From Microstegium vimineum (taxonomy: Eukaryota > Streptophyta > Magnoliopsida > Poales > Poaceae): a stretch of DNA of 64,000 bases. Where the stretch lies: assembly GCA_022036555.1 (NCBI GenBank), contig CM039119.1:27307694-27371693 (forward strand), read 5' to 3'. The notes beneath the pieces are model-generated. The model had not been told where the DNA came from and did no database searches. It saw only the letters and a program-made list of their open reading frames with translations. Shown here piece by piece: positions 48,201-58,218 of the stretch; position 1 is the stretch's first letter, and every line of letters begins with the position of its first letter. A program made the position numbers and the translations under genes.

Positions 48201-51200
48201 CAGCGTCCCGTTCCTTGGAGGCGGCGGCGGCTTCCTCCTCAGCCTGGAGGGCGAGCTTGGGCGGCTGCGGCATCGGCGCTGGCCTTCTCCTTGTCCAGGC
48301 GTTGTGCGAGCTCGTCACCCTGTACAGCGGCAGAGGACGCGTCGTCACGTGGAGAGGAGGGCGGCGTGCCAGGCATTGTGGGCAGGAGGGGAGGCTGGCG
48401 CATGGGAAGGGGGCCGCGCGTGGGAAAGGGGCCGCGCGTGGGAAGGGGGCGGCGCGGCGAGGGGCAGCAGAAGAAGAAAAAGGCGGCTGAGAAGATGTCT
48501 CGGGAAATTGTAATGTATTAGATGACAAGAGTACAGGGGTACATATATATGGGCAAGGATCACTAGGGTTTATAGGAACACCCAATCAATAGTGATACTT
48601 GCCTAATCTACCATCTAAACATAAGGCAATCCAGCCATGGGCTTGGATGCCAGGCCCAAGGCCTCTACAAGGCGCATATTCTAACAGTTGCCTCAAAATC
48701 AGTATAACATGCAACGTACACAGATCATTAATAGGTAAACTACTAAAGAAGATCAGAGCATTACCATGCCGTTCCCTTTCACCATCAGCATATCTAACTT
48801 GAATGGGACCCATAGCCTGAACATAAACAGATTTACAGTCAATAATCTGCAAACAAAGAACAGAGCTTAACAAATAGCTTACAAGGTACATACTCCAGGT
48901 AAAGTGTACTGGTTGTGCAGACCCCTGATGGCCCTCTCTGCCTCTTCAGAAGTAGCATATTTAACAAAACAGCAACCTGGGAATGCACAAAATGTAAATT
49001 GCTCAGTCAGATACTATTTTCTGTATATCTCATGATATCTGATATATAGTAATATATATGCCGTACTCCCTCTGTCCCTTTATAAAGGACGTCCTAGCAG
49101 CACAGCAGGTGCATCAGAAACCTGATGAATGAAGACACAACAACCATCCAAGTGCATGCTAGAGACAATGAACTTGGACACAAAATTCAAATGCCTGGAC
49201 GTCCTTCATTACGGGACGGAGGGAGTAATAGTTAGCGAAGAATAGGGGCAAAGGAGACACATTTGTTTTATGTACTTGTTCTAAACAGTCAAGAAAAACA
49301 ACCAAGACCATTTCACAGTTCAAGAGCAAGCCCCATTCAGGAGTGTTAAAGCATGAAAAGAGTACAAAAATATAAAGACTTTGCAGAACATGTCACAATA
49401 TCAATTTAAGCTATGCTCTGTATTTGCGACACCAACGGACACTCCTCAATTTAGAAGTTACACCTAAAGCATACAACATTACATCAATTTAACAGACTAC
49501 AGCTGGTTGCACTAAGTTTTAGTGACACCCAAATATTACTTGGAATGAAGAAAATAAGTGCACTTCACACATCAAAAACCTCGAGGATATCTAAACTGAG
49601 CTGTGGTATAGTTACAATTGTGTTTGTGCTTTCGATGACATTTTGTGCAGAAAATGCAAACGGTGACAGGGCCGTAACATAGCACAAATGCACCAAAATT
49701 GCAGATACTATAAGCAGTCATACTCATAAATGCCACAGAATGAGCAACAAATATCAAGCGTTGAAATTATAACAAACTGGCCATCAACATGTCCAAGAAA
49801 GATGCTTGGGCTGAACCACAAAAGGTTTAGAGGGGCGTTCATGCTCCCAGTATATGCAATACAGTAAAAAGCATTAAGATCCATCATCATCATCCTCATA
49901 TAGCATATTTTGATAGCAGTAAGTAACAATCTAGCATAGCAATTGCCAAAAGGCAAGATTCAATAAGCTGATTAAACTAAACTATACACACACACACACA
50001 CAAACATACAAATATAACAAACCATCAAAATGGCATGACCTTTGAACATGAAAACATCACTAAACTATATATGGTGTTCCACGGTGATGCTTTTACAGCT
50101 GCATCTGATGAAGATGCATTCATTAGAAGATGAAAAAACTGTGAAGTACATGGTAAATAACGCTCAAATAATCTAGATAAAACACGGAAAAATACAGCAG
50201 CAGAATGATAAAATAAGAAGCTGCGCCAATGACCCAAAAGGTTTTGGCAGAAAAGATTATATAATGCAGTCAACGCACATTAATTAATATAAGTGCGCAT
50301 GAAAAGAAATGATCAAATCAACTGCAATGCCAATTTAACCAATATCTGATAGCATCCCTGAATAACCCTTTAGGTAGAAAGTATAAAGTTAGTCCAGTAA
50401 ATGAGAGTATAATTTGTCAGAAGACAGGATCCACTACTAGTTGCTTAGCACGAAAGTACACCAACAATAATGAGCAACAGTTTCCATCCATCTATCACAT
50501 CGACCATATGATTTCAAACTGCAGATTGATTCACATTAAAGGCAATCAAATCATGTATGGTGAAGGCTTTGAAATCCAGATGTGCACTTCTATCACAGTA
50601 ATGCAGCCAGAATCGGTATTCAGCTTCAATTTTCCCAAAGATAACAAAAGCAGCAGCAGCAAAGACCAATAGAAGGGTTCAGGCACAAGGCTTTCTGGCG
50701 CATTCTCATCAGCTGCATGTCAAACGATCCAATCCAGAATAGGCTTAACACTGACCCTTCAGACAGTGTTTACAGGGATAATATTTCTGCAAGCCAAGCA
50801 CTTTGAGTGACAATCATCACAGAGCAGATGAAGCGTCCTAAGATAAGTGGCCATGCGTACATTAGATGCAAGACACACAGCACTGGTACATCATCATGTG
50901 TCATCAATATTCAGCTCCAAGTTACAGAACTTTAAGCACCATTGCGAACTAGCTGGAAGGATTATTACAAAGACTGCATTTGTGTAGATATTTCACACGA
51001 AGAGTAAATATCACCATTACCGTTGCTGTGTCAAGCAGCAGCATCAAGTCAGGGAAACACTAAGCACATCCAAAATTTACACTCAAATATCCACAAATTG
51101 CATATAGCAAGAACATATGACAGTCAAAGTCACAACTCACAAGATTCATAATATTCAAGGAACAGGTTTTCAGACCACCAATGACAATATTGGTAACCAT

Positions 51201-54058
51201 CGAATCAGATGAATCTAGATTGACGATGCACAACACACGACTTTCAAACGGTACAAGGTAACCACACACACACACACACCAGCCACCATCAATTGTGACA
51301 GCAATATGCAGCTATACCGCGTCATCCAATAACTCATGTATCGACGGATTCAATCGCTCACATTAAGGAATTCCACATCATAGAAATTCATTATTACATG
51401 GATAATAAATCTTAAACCATGAAAGGCAAAGGATGGAAAATTTTGTATTGATTCATTATAAGGTTATATAAGTTCTTGCAACAAAATCAAGGCACACAGA
51501 TGCAAAGGTGAAACTACAACCTCAATGCTACTAGAACTACAGGGCATCCTGAAGATCAATATCATCTAAACACAGCTTTTGGTACCAAATTTGCTGCCTT
51601 GTGTAGCAGTGAAGTTGTGTAGTTAGGTTGCAGTAATCAGCGGAAAGTTAGCCGCTTCCATTCTAGTCTTCTACTGAGTCCACAGGGAGACGAACAGAAT
51701 GGAAGAACAGCAAATGAAAATCAACAACCGCCAATCTAACTGAGAGAAGATGCAACCTTGTTGCTCCTATAACCTCTCAGAAACCTGAAAACAAAAGAGA
51801 TATTCGATTGTGATAATACAAGAAAAACAAAGCCTTAGCACACCTTGTTGTTCACCAGTCTTCCTATCCTTAATTAAAGCAACTTCAAGAACATCTCCAT
51901 GTTCCTCAAATAAAGGCCGAACCTGAAGACACAAGAATCTGTCACAAATTGAATAACAATACAATAAAAAAAAATAACAGAAAATAAGGCATCACAAGCA
52001 CAGAAAAAATCATATATGATTAGTTTTATTCAAGATTCAACTTGTTAGCCAAACAAGAAAATAACTAACACAATTATCATCATGGAGGCTGGAGCTGACT
52101 AGAAAAAGTGTAAGAAATGATTGTCTTGATGCAGCTTTGACTGGATCCTAAAATTCCAAGAATTCACTCTAAATTTGTATATCTATGAGCTGATATATAT
52201 GACAAAAAGAGTTCTTGCATCTTTTATCTTATATAAGATAACTTAGGGAACTTAGACCCTGTTTGGATCCCATGGTCTAAAGTTTAGTAGCTTTTCAGGC
52301 TCCAAACAAGAGGTCCAAACTGTTATCCAAAGTTTAGCCAACCTCACAAAAACTTTAGATCACACAAGTCAGATAAAAACTGTTATCCAAAGTTTTAGTC
52401 CTTAACTTCAGCTAACTTTAGACCATAGGATCTAAATAGGGCCTTAGTTAGAAGCTTCTACATTGTTTTGTGCACAGTGATAAACAATGATAACACAACA
52501 TCATACATTAGTACAAATAAAACCATATCAGGTAAGGAGAACTAATGTTTAAAAAATAAAGATGAAATTACTATGCAAGAAGAGAAGATAGTAGCATGGA
52601 AGTAACGCTCACGTCTTCTTCAGTTGCTGTCCTTGGAACAGATCCGACAAAAAGTTTGACATAGTTACTTCTACTATCATGATCTGCAGGAACTTTCAAG
52701 AGCAATATCAATATTTGAGAAAGAAAGGGTAAGAGATTATGATTAAGATTTATTTCCACTTAAGATCATATACAGCACTTTTCCATATGGTCTTCCTACC
52801 ATGGAATGATAAATTCAACATTTTTTTACAAATAATATTGCTGTATAATATTGCATTAAAAAGGAAGCTTGAAAGTTAAAAGGAAAAACTAAAAAAAAGT
52901 TAAGTAACCTAACTCTAACTACTAAAGTTTTGAGATGTCTGACAGATGTTTGGAGACCAAAGGTAACCCTATGGTGAAGTTTTGAGATGTTTGCGATGTT
53001 GGATTCGATAGGAAGCTTGAAGGTTAAAAGGAAAAACTAAAATAAAAGTTAGTTAATCTAATTCTTTACTAAAACTTTTGAGATGGCTGGGGGATGTTTG
53101 GGGACCAATAGTTAACATGTTGACAATTGACAGTGACCATGGTAAAACTAGTCAATAATTGACACTTAAAGTCTTCAACATTCTAATTAGTTGAACATCA
53201 AATGTTGGAATAAACAGATCTGCTCAAACTATAAATTGCAAATTCTACAAAATTTACAACATGTTATATCAACAAAAACTTAAAAAAATCCGAACTCTAG
53301 GTGTTACAAAAGTTAACCATACATCAAGGAAGAACTGTGGATGTCCCTCCCTTCACATGTAGAAAACCTGGACAAAGGTGCACTGTCTACATCCAAAAAC
53401 ACTAAGGAGCTCGTCTATTCAACAGGTTGGGTGGTTTTGTCATTATAGCACATGCAGGTATGACCATATTAGGCATCTGAATCCTGCTTGGCTTTCTAAA
53501 CTTCAGTATACTTGTTAGCTCTACAAATTGACTAGCCAGTTCTATCAAGTAACTTCCGACTTCCAAGGAAGTTGATTGAATTTGCATCAATAATCGGAGG
53601 TCACAAACACGCCTTTCTATCAGCACCAAAACCCTAGCTACAGTTAACCAAGCTCAAGCTCCCCATCTTAGGTTGGCACAACCCTAATAATCGCATATAC
53701 CATCCAAAAGGACCACATAATTTTGGAACGAACCTTGGAAATCCCCACGGCCTCCGCCTCTGTTGCCGCCGCCGTAGCGGTGCCTCTGCTCGCCGAAGTC
53801 GTTTCCGCCGCCACCACCGCCTCTGTACCCTCCACCGCCGCTAGAATAGTCGGAAGAACCACGGTAGGGGTGGAACCTCCCGCCACCGCCCCCACCACCT
53901 CCATCTGCCGCGCCGCGGGAGGAGTAGCGATGGGGCGGGCTACCCCCTAATCCGCCACCGCCGCTGCCGGACCAGCGGGAGGGACCCCGCTGGAACCGGG
54001 CTCCAGAGCGGTCTCCGCCGCTTGAGGTACCACCCGAGCGATCGCCACCGCGGTGCAT
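39240..54058 (-). CDS. FCA: Flowering time control protein FCA, 17 coding exons, 729 aa
   Basis: FCA is a nuclear RNA-binding protein that, with the 3'-end factor FY, controls poly(A)-site choice and the autonomous flowering pathway (Arabidopsis knowledge). Exons: 54058-53734, 52683-52613, 51922-51844, 48976-48894, 48816-48765, 42837-42770, 42558-42492, 42410-42331, 42253-42189, 42080-42018, 41551-41395, 41314-41237, 41144-40614, 40432-40253, 40176-39985, 39429-39370 and 39278-39240. All introns are GT-AG, frames join, and no stop interrupts. Domains: Gly/Arg-rich residues 1-108; RRM1 118-199 (KLFVGS, GCCFVKYA); RRM2 209-289 (KLFVAS, GCGFVKFS); Gln/Pro-rich 397-573; WW 612-637 (W612, YYY 623-625, W634, P637). 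Length is near rice FCA (about 740 aa, recalled). An in-frame TAG lies just upstream of the ATG, fixing this start. Intron 5 carries copia D. The gene appears functional. Confidence 0.95.
39602..39734. mobile_element. Stowaway MITE in FCA intron 15
   Basis: 133 bp flanked by TA. Inverted ends (CTGCCTCTGTTCCAAA and TTTGGGACATAGGGAG) extend through ACTTTGACTTTTTTGGTAC. Confidence 0.8.
39985..41144 (-). other. FCA: FCA exons 13-15: Gln-rich region and WW domain
   Basis: Exon 13 (177 codons) is Gln/Pro/Ser-rich, with repeated QQ runs and LLLQQQAALQSSYQSSQQ. The WW domain spans the exon 14/15 junction: CNWTEHTSPEGFKYYYNS, then WEKPEE at the very start of exon 15, 22 residues between the two Trp. 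In Arabidopsis the WW domain binds proline-rich motifs of FY. Confidence 0.92.
42189..42837 (-). other. FCA: FCA exons 6-9: RRM2
   Basis: RNP2 is KLFVAS (209-214), followed by NKQATPKEIEEIFAPYGHV; RNP1 is GCGFVKFS (249-256); the domain ends PLVIRFADPKRPRPGESR. These exons lie just downstream of the copia-bearing intron 5. Confidence 0.9.
43387..43587 (-). repeat. 3' LTR of copia D
   Basis: 201 bp; begins at 43587 on the minus strand with TGTTAGAATATGCGCC and ends at the GTTGC target duplication. Confidence 0.9.
43606..48376 (-). pseudogene. Copia polyprotein of element D, frameshifted
   Basis: Runs from an ATG at 48376 to a TGA at 43608-43606, in pieces. Gag (about 48300-47500): SNIRNHVTTILDVDSGNFNRW and LETRFRNFVQGELSVTDYC, UBN2-type. 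Protease: EWYFDSGATSHMT near 46910, with an intact DSGA. Integrase: HRRLGHPGHEALSKL, YLVILDDCTHY, CPYTSSQNGKSERI and RVFGCKCYPN. Reverse transcriptase: 45300-44540, GKWIFKHKFKSDG and LDVKNAFLHG, with the catalytic box NVDD instead of YVDD (near 44535). RNase H: VYTDADWAGCPD and SWSSKRQNTVSRS. At least five frame changes or stops (near 48280, 46210, 45580, 44600 and 44130) plus the Tyr-to-Asn change make it inactive. A Gln-rich spacer replaces the usual zinc knuckle. Confidence 0.9.
48488..48686 (-). repeat. 5' LTR of copia D
   Basis: 199 bp; same ends as the 3' copy. An open frame starts inside it near 48585 and continues into gag, an accident of the absent leader. Confidence 0.9.
48977..51843. 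other. FCA: FCA intron 3, the longest without an LTR element
   Basis: 2867 bp, with no coding frame. It holds (CA)n runs at 49986-50003 and 51263-51279 and a Stowaway MITE near its 3' end. In Arabidopsis FCA intron 3 is also long and contains the promoter-proximal poly(A) site used in autoregulation. Whether the same holds here is inference from position. Confidence 0.7.
49066..49225. mobile_element. Stowaway MITE in FCA intron 3
   Basis: 160 bp, TA target site on both sides, near-perfect termini CTCCCTCTGTCCC and GGGACGGAGGGAG extending to AAAGGACGTCC/GGACGTCCTT. Confidence 0.9.
52255..52443. mobile_element. Tourist-like MITE in FCA intron 2
   Basis: Wait-free reading of coordinates: it lies between exon 2 (ends 52613) and exon 3 (starts 51922), hence intron 2. 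189 bp, TTA on both sides (52252-52254 and 52444-52446). Ends GACCCTGTTTGGATCC and GGATCTAAATAGGGCC, then inverted TGGTCTAAAGTTT blocks. Confidence 0.85.
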
Positions 54059-54217
54059 GTCGTGGAGCTAGGGTTTTTGCGGGAGAGCGGGTCGAGAGCA
54101 CGAGAGCAATGGGGGAGGGGTCGAGTCGTCGAGAGCACGAGGGCATGTCGCGGTTCAAAAATTTGCTGTAAGTTGTAACCGTGTTTGGTTTGGGTTTGGT
54201 ATGGAATGGGTTTCAAC
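54059..54217 (-). promoter_or_regulatory. FCA: FCA 5' UTR and proximal promoter
   Basis: No TATA box was seen. An ATG at 54146-54144 would start a frame (stop at 53942-53940) that overlaps the FCA start in another frame, so it is a possible overlapping upstream ORF if transcription begins above it. An in-frame TAG 9 nt before the FCA ATG excludes an N-terminal extension. Confidence 0.45.
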
Positions 54218-54456
54218 ACTTGTTTAGATCGCTTCTAAATTTTAAAAACTTTATACCAGATTTATCGAATATTTGAACGTATACTCGAATGTATGAAATA
54301 TTAAATATACATAAAAATATAATTAATTGCATAGTTTATCTGTAATTTGTGAGACGAATCTTTTGAGTCTAGTTACTAAATAGTTGGACAATAATTATCA
54401 AATATAAATAAAACGTTATAGTTCAAAATTTTATAAAAATTTGGATCTAAACAGGT
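54218..54456. mobile_element. MITE just upstream of FCA
   Basis: About 239 bp with inverted ends ACTTGTTTAGATC and GATCTAAACAGGT and AT-rich interior. No clear target duplication. It lies 160-400 bp upstream of the start codon, so inside the likely promoter. Confidence 0.6.
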
Positions 54457-56000
54457 ACTTTTTCATATTACTAGATAAATGTTCTCCAAAGGAAAATCTA
54501 GAAGAAATAAATAGTACTAGCTCACAAGCCTAAGACTGTTCGCACTCATCGTCCTCTAAATTCATTCTCTATCGATCCTAGTCATCATGATTCTTTTCTC
54601 TATACATCTTTCTTCCACACCTATCATCTTCTATATCACATACTCTATATCAACCACCAACAATAAAGTTCACTTATCACTTTATCTAAATATAACCATG
54701 TGGTATTTTGTTTTGAAAGATTTTATTGAAACAAATTTAATAGTGTAAACAAAATTTAATTTAATTTTTTGGTTTATGAGTTACAACATTTGTTAGTTAG
54801 TTAAAATAGCAGCGCGCGTAGAATAAGGACGTGGACCCGTGAGATGCATGTTGCCTCCGTCCATCCGCCGGCACGCCTGGAAGTCCACTGGCTTTGGTGT
54901 ATTGGCACACGTCCGCTTGGATAGAAGAACTGATAAAGTACGCTTTTGCGGCTTTTTTCTATAAATGCTCATCTAGTCTTGATTTCCAGTACCGTAGTTC
55001 GGATAGTCTAATGAGCCAATATTATTGGTGTTGAACTTAAATTGATTTTATACTATTTATGTATTATATTTTACAATTATTTGATGCCTAGATCTAAAGG
55101 CCCTGTAAACTTTGGACTAGAATTAATATGCCTCTATTAATTTTATTTTTTTAATGATGTATGGATAAACAATAATGGATTATAGATGCATTATGTGTAG
55201 TATGGACCATAGATATATGGTGTTATTCTTGTCAATATATCAGTGCTTATTAATTTGTTTGTTTGGCTTAAGGCGCCTTGTTCGCTTGCCTTATCAACCT
55301 AATTTTATCAGTCATGGCACAGTGTTTTTATCTCACAACAAAACAGACAAAAGCAGAGTCACAGAAATGATCAGCCGAACAGGCCGATATGTATGTGCTA
55401 CTTTGTATTATTTACTATTCTCATGCTTTAGATAAACACATATATTACATTTTGTGTGTTTTATATTTGTTTTATACGCTTAATGAGCTAACTCAAGCTC
55501 GTAAATGAGCCGAAACAAGTGATCTTTTGACTCGTTAAGATAACAAGTCAAGTCGAGCTAATTCGTTATCTTAATGATCGAGAACCAACTGAGCTAAACT
55601 AGCACATTAATATAGCCCTAAATAAGAGCATTTAGACTTAGAGCCTAATTGCTTGGGCTTTCTAGGAGGTCTGAAAAGCCAAGAGCTTCTAGAGGTTTTG
55701 GAGTACCATAAAGGCCATAGCTCAAACAAAGAGGATTTTAGTGTTAGGACCTTTAGTTTTTTTTCTAACAAGTTAGATATAAGATGTATATATTTCTTTC
55801 AAACCATACTCATGTCACTCAATATCTCCGCCTTCGCATATCCATAATATAAACTCTGGGACCGCCCGATCGCTAGGGAATGTGATCCAAACTTTTTGTG
55901 CTTTTGCTCTTTATTTATATTGAGTTTGTATCATGAGTTCGTAGAAGGCCTCATTGTTCAAATCGATCTATGACCATATAGGGTCGTAACTTAATCATTA
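54457..56000. other. Intergenic, no gene recognised
   Basis: AT-rich with a GC-richer patch at 54810-54910. Frames of 86 and 64 codons (55175-55435, 55653-55847) show no known motif and no splice context. Confidence 0.4.
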
Positions 56001-56602
56001 CTCTCTCCGTTTCAAATTAGAATTCATTTGACTTTTTTGACACTAAGTTTAACCACTCGCCTTATTTTAAAAACTTATGTAAATATAGTTAAATTTAAGT
56101 TATTTTTGTAGATCATTCATTAAATAAGCAAGTCATAACAAAAGAAGTGATATTTTGTAAAAAAAATTGAATAAGACGAGTGGTCAAACTTCTGGTTAAA
56201 AAGTCAAACGAACTATAATTTAGGAGATGTTTGGTTGCCTGACTATTTTGTAGTCCCTTGTCACATCGAATGTTTGGTACTAATTAAATGTATTAAATAT
56301 AATTTATATTATAAAACTAATTACAACGACATGGAGTATTTCACGAGACGAATCTATTAAGCCTAATTAATCTGTCATTAACATATGTTTACTGTAGCAT
56401 CATATTGTCAAATCATAGACTATTTTATATCAATAGATTTGTCTTGTAAAATAGTCTCAGACTGTCAAATTGTAAAATAGTCTCAGACTGTCAAATTAGT
56501 TTTATAAATAGTCTATATTTAATACTCCTAGTATAAACATCCGATGTGACAGAGACTATTTTTTAGTCCGTGTAACCAAACAGGGCCTTATAATGGAGGG
56601 AG
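56001..56602. mobile_element. Stowaway-like element containing a nested Tourist
   Basis: The left end CTCTCTCCGTTTCAAATTAG after TA matches the right end (TAATGGAGGGAG) once the inner element is removed. The inner arms ATTTGACTTTTTTGAC and GTTAAAAAGTCAAACG also pair. Confidence 0.65.
56223..56587. mobile_element. Tourist-like MITE nested in Stowaway
   Basis: 365 bp, TTA on both sides (56220-56222 and 56588-56590). Ends GGAGATGTTTGGTT and AACCAAACAGGGCC. TAGTC blocks pair near the ends, and ACAGTCTGAGACTATTTTA-type segments are duplicated near 56447-56490. Confidence 0.8.
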
Positions 56603-57240
56603 TGGTTATTTTTGGAAGGGTGTTGTGCTGATATGTACTCACTTCAACCTAAATCTTAAAATCATAAGGCGTCTTTTAGATATTTAGTTTCTACTGTGCA
56701 CTAGATATATACTATGTCTATATACATACGATAAAAATATATCAAAAATAACTAAAGCATATTATAATTTATTAAACGAAGGGAGTAGTTCACTATGTAG
56801 ATGTCATCGATGTCATATGAATTGCCAAATAAGTGAAACAAATGTTTTATAGGCTTGCTTTGTAACAAATAATTTTATTTTTTTGTAACAAATTATTGAA
56901 AACAATGTCTTTTTGTTTTTCTTTTGAGGAACCACGTGATTCCATTAACCAATTCACAAACAAAGTTTTTTCCCTATACACCGAGATTGCTTGTGCATTC
57001 TCAAAGCCCAAAAAAATCTCGTAGCCCACAAAAACATCACTCAAAGTGGGCTATACTTACGGTAAATAATGGGCCCTTGCCCTTACTACTGCAGAACACA
57101 AAAGGAAAAAATATACTAATAGACTTTCATATATGACACGTACATACTTTCATAACTGAGACGTCTTGTGGTTCCCACGGGTTCGTATACGGACAATACT
57201 GATTCCGATGAGCTATTGGATGCTCCTTGCTCCACCCTCC
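56603..57240. other. No gene recognised
   Basis: AT-rich, short frames only, nothing supported. Confidence 0.4.
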
Positions 57241-58218
57241 TTGTCCCACGCCCTCCCTGTCTTAATCTGAACTTGAATCGAGGTAGACAAAATAATTTTT
57301 ACCTCAATCGGTTACTGTGACAGAATCTCCCAAGAACAAGACCCTCTTGTTAGGATTACCGTACATCCAACTTTAATCCCAACAAATGATCTAAGTTTTA
57401 AAAAATTCATCAGGTTTCATTGTGTTAAAACGAGTCATCCAACTCTTTTTGAGTAGAATCACCTCATTACATACATTGGAGAAGTAATACAATACTTTAC
57501 TTTACATTTAGAATTTAACAGTAGCGGAATTCTTCCAAGTTATACAAACTATAGTTTTGAAATATAAGTAGTGTCATAATAATATTACATCAAGCTAGTG
57601 ATAAAGAGTTGTACACAAATAACCGAGGTACTCTTACCCAAGAGTCAAACAACTAAGGTTACTCTTCATCTTCTTCAACATTAACAGCGGTCATGCAACA
57701 CGGGGCTATACAAACCAAGTTCACAACTTCATCTGCAACAAGGGTTAACAAACTCTGAGTACGGGAGTACTCAGCAAGTCTTGACCGACAAATAAATTGT
57801 GGTGGATATATAAAGGTATGCAAGTCATAGGATTCAATGTAGAGTTTAGCAAGAACCAAGTATTTTGTATAAATAAGCATTTTATAAAACAATTGAAATT
57901 GATTTAGTTTTCATAAAGTTACTCAAGTACCGATCGCAATTCTGATCGATAATGTGGTAACAAACCATGTCCAAAAGGAATCATTCAGTATCCAGTTTAA
58001 GTTTCATTAACTACAATGTAGAAAACAGGGTCATATTTCCTTATCCGAGGAACACGGCGATTCGAATCGGTTTAATCCAGCGGGTGCTTCCTTATCACAC
58101 GCCATATACAACACTAACGCATATGACTACCTTTCTCTGGATCCTCCAGCCAAGACTGGGGGTCCGCCACCCGAGAGCACAGTATACCTCCATCTAGCTC
58201 CACGAACCAGGAGGGTAC
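57241..58218 (-). mobile_element. Ty3 LTR fragment, reverse
   Basis: The minus strand contains phrases like those before the end of long grass Ty3 LTRs (a TTGCTGAGTACTCCCGTACTC block at about 57770-57750, comparable to CTTGCTGAGTACTTT near 63704). It is cut on the right by the copia LTR at 58219. The left limit is not fixed. Confidence 0.45.

Larger units (their letters stand above)
43387..48686 (-). mobile_element. Full-length copia element D in FCA intron 5
   Basis: 5300 bp with LTRs at 43387-43587 (201 bp) and 48488-48686 (199 bp), termini TGTTAGAATATG...CTTCTCA on the minus strand, and 5-bp target duplications GTTGC (43382-43386 and 48687-48691). A polypurine tract GAGGGGAG (43596-43588) adjoins the 3' LTR. 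LTRs differ by 7 transitions and a 2-bp indel by eye. No tRNA-like primer-binding site follows the 5' LTR. It has the same orientation as FCA. Confidence 0.93.
48765..52683 (-). other. FCA: FCA exons 2-5: RRM1
   Basis: Four short exons encode RRM1. RNP2 is KLFVGS (residues 118-123, exon 2) and RNP1 is GCCFVKYA (159-166, start of exon 4). The domain ends at VRYADGERERHG at the exon 5 donor. The 2.87-kb intron 3 separates the two RNP motifs, so transcripts ending in it could not make a complete RRM1. Confidence 0.9.

Noticed and set aside
47680..48521. Plus-strand ORFs up to 277 codons
   Set aside because: Antisense to copia D gag, which has recognisable UBN2-type sequence on the minus strand.
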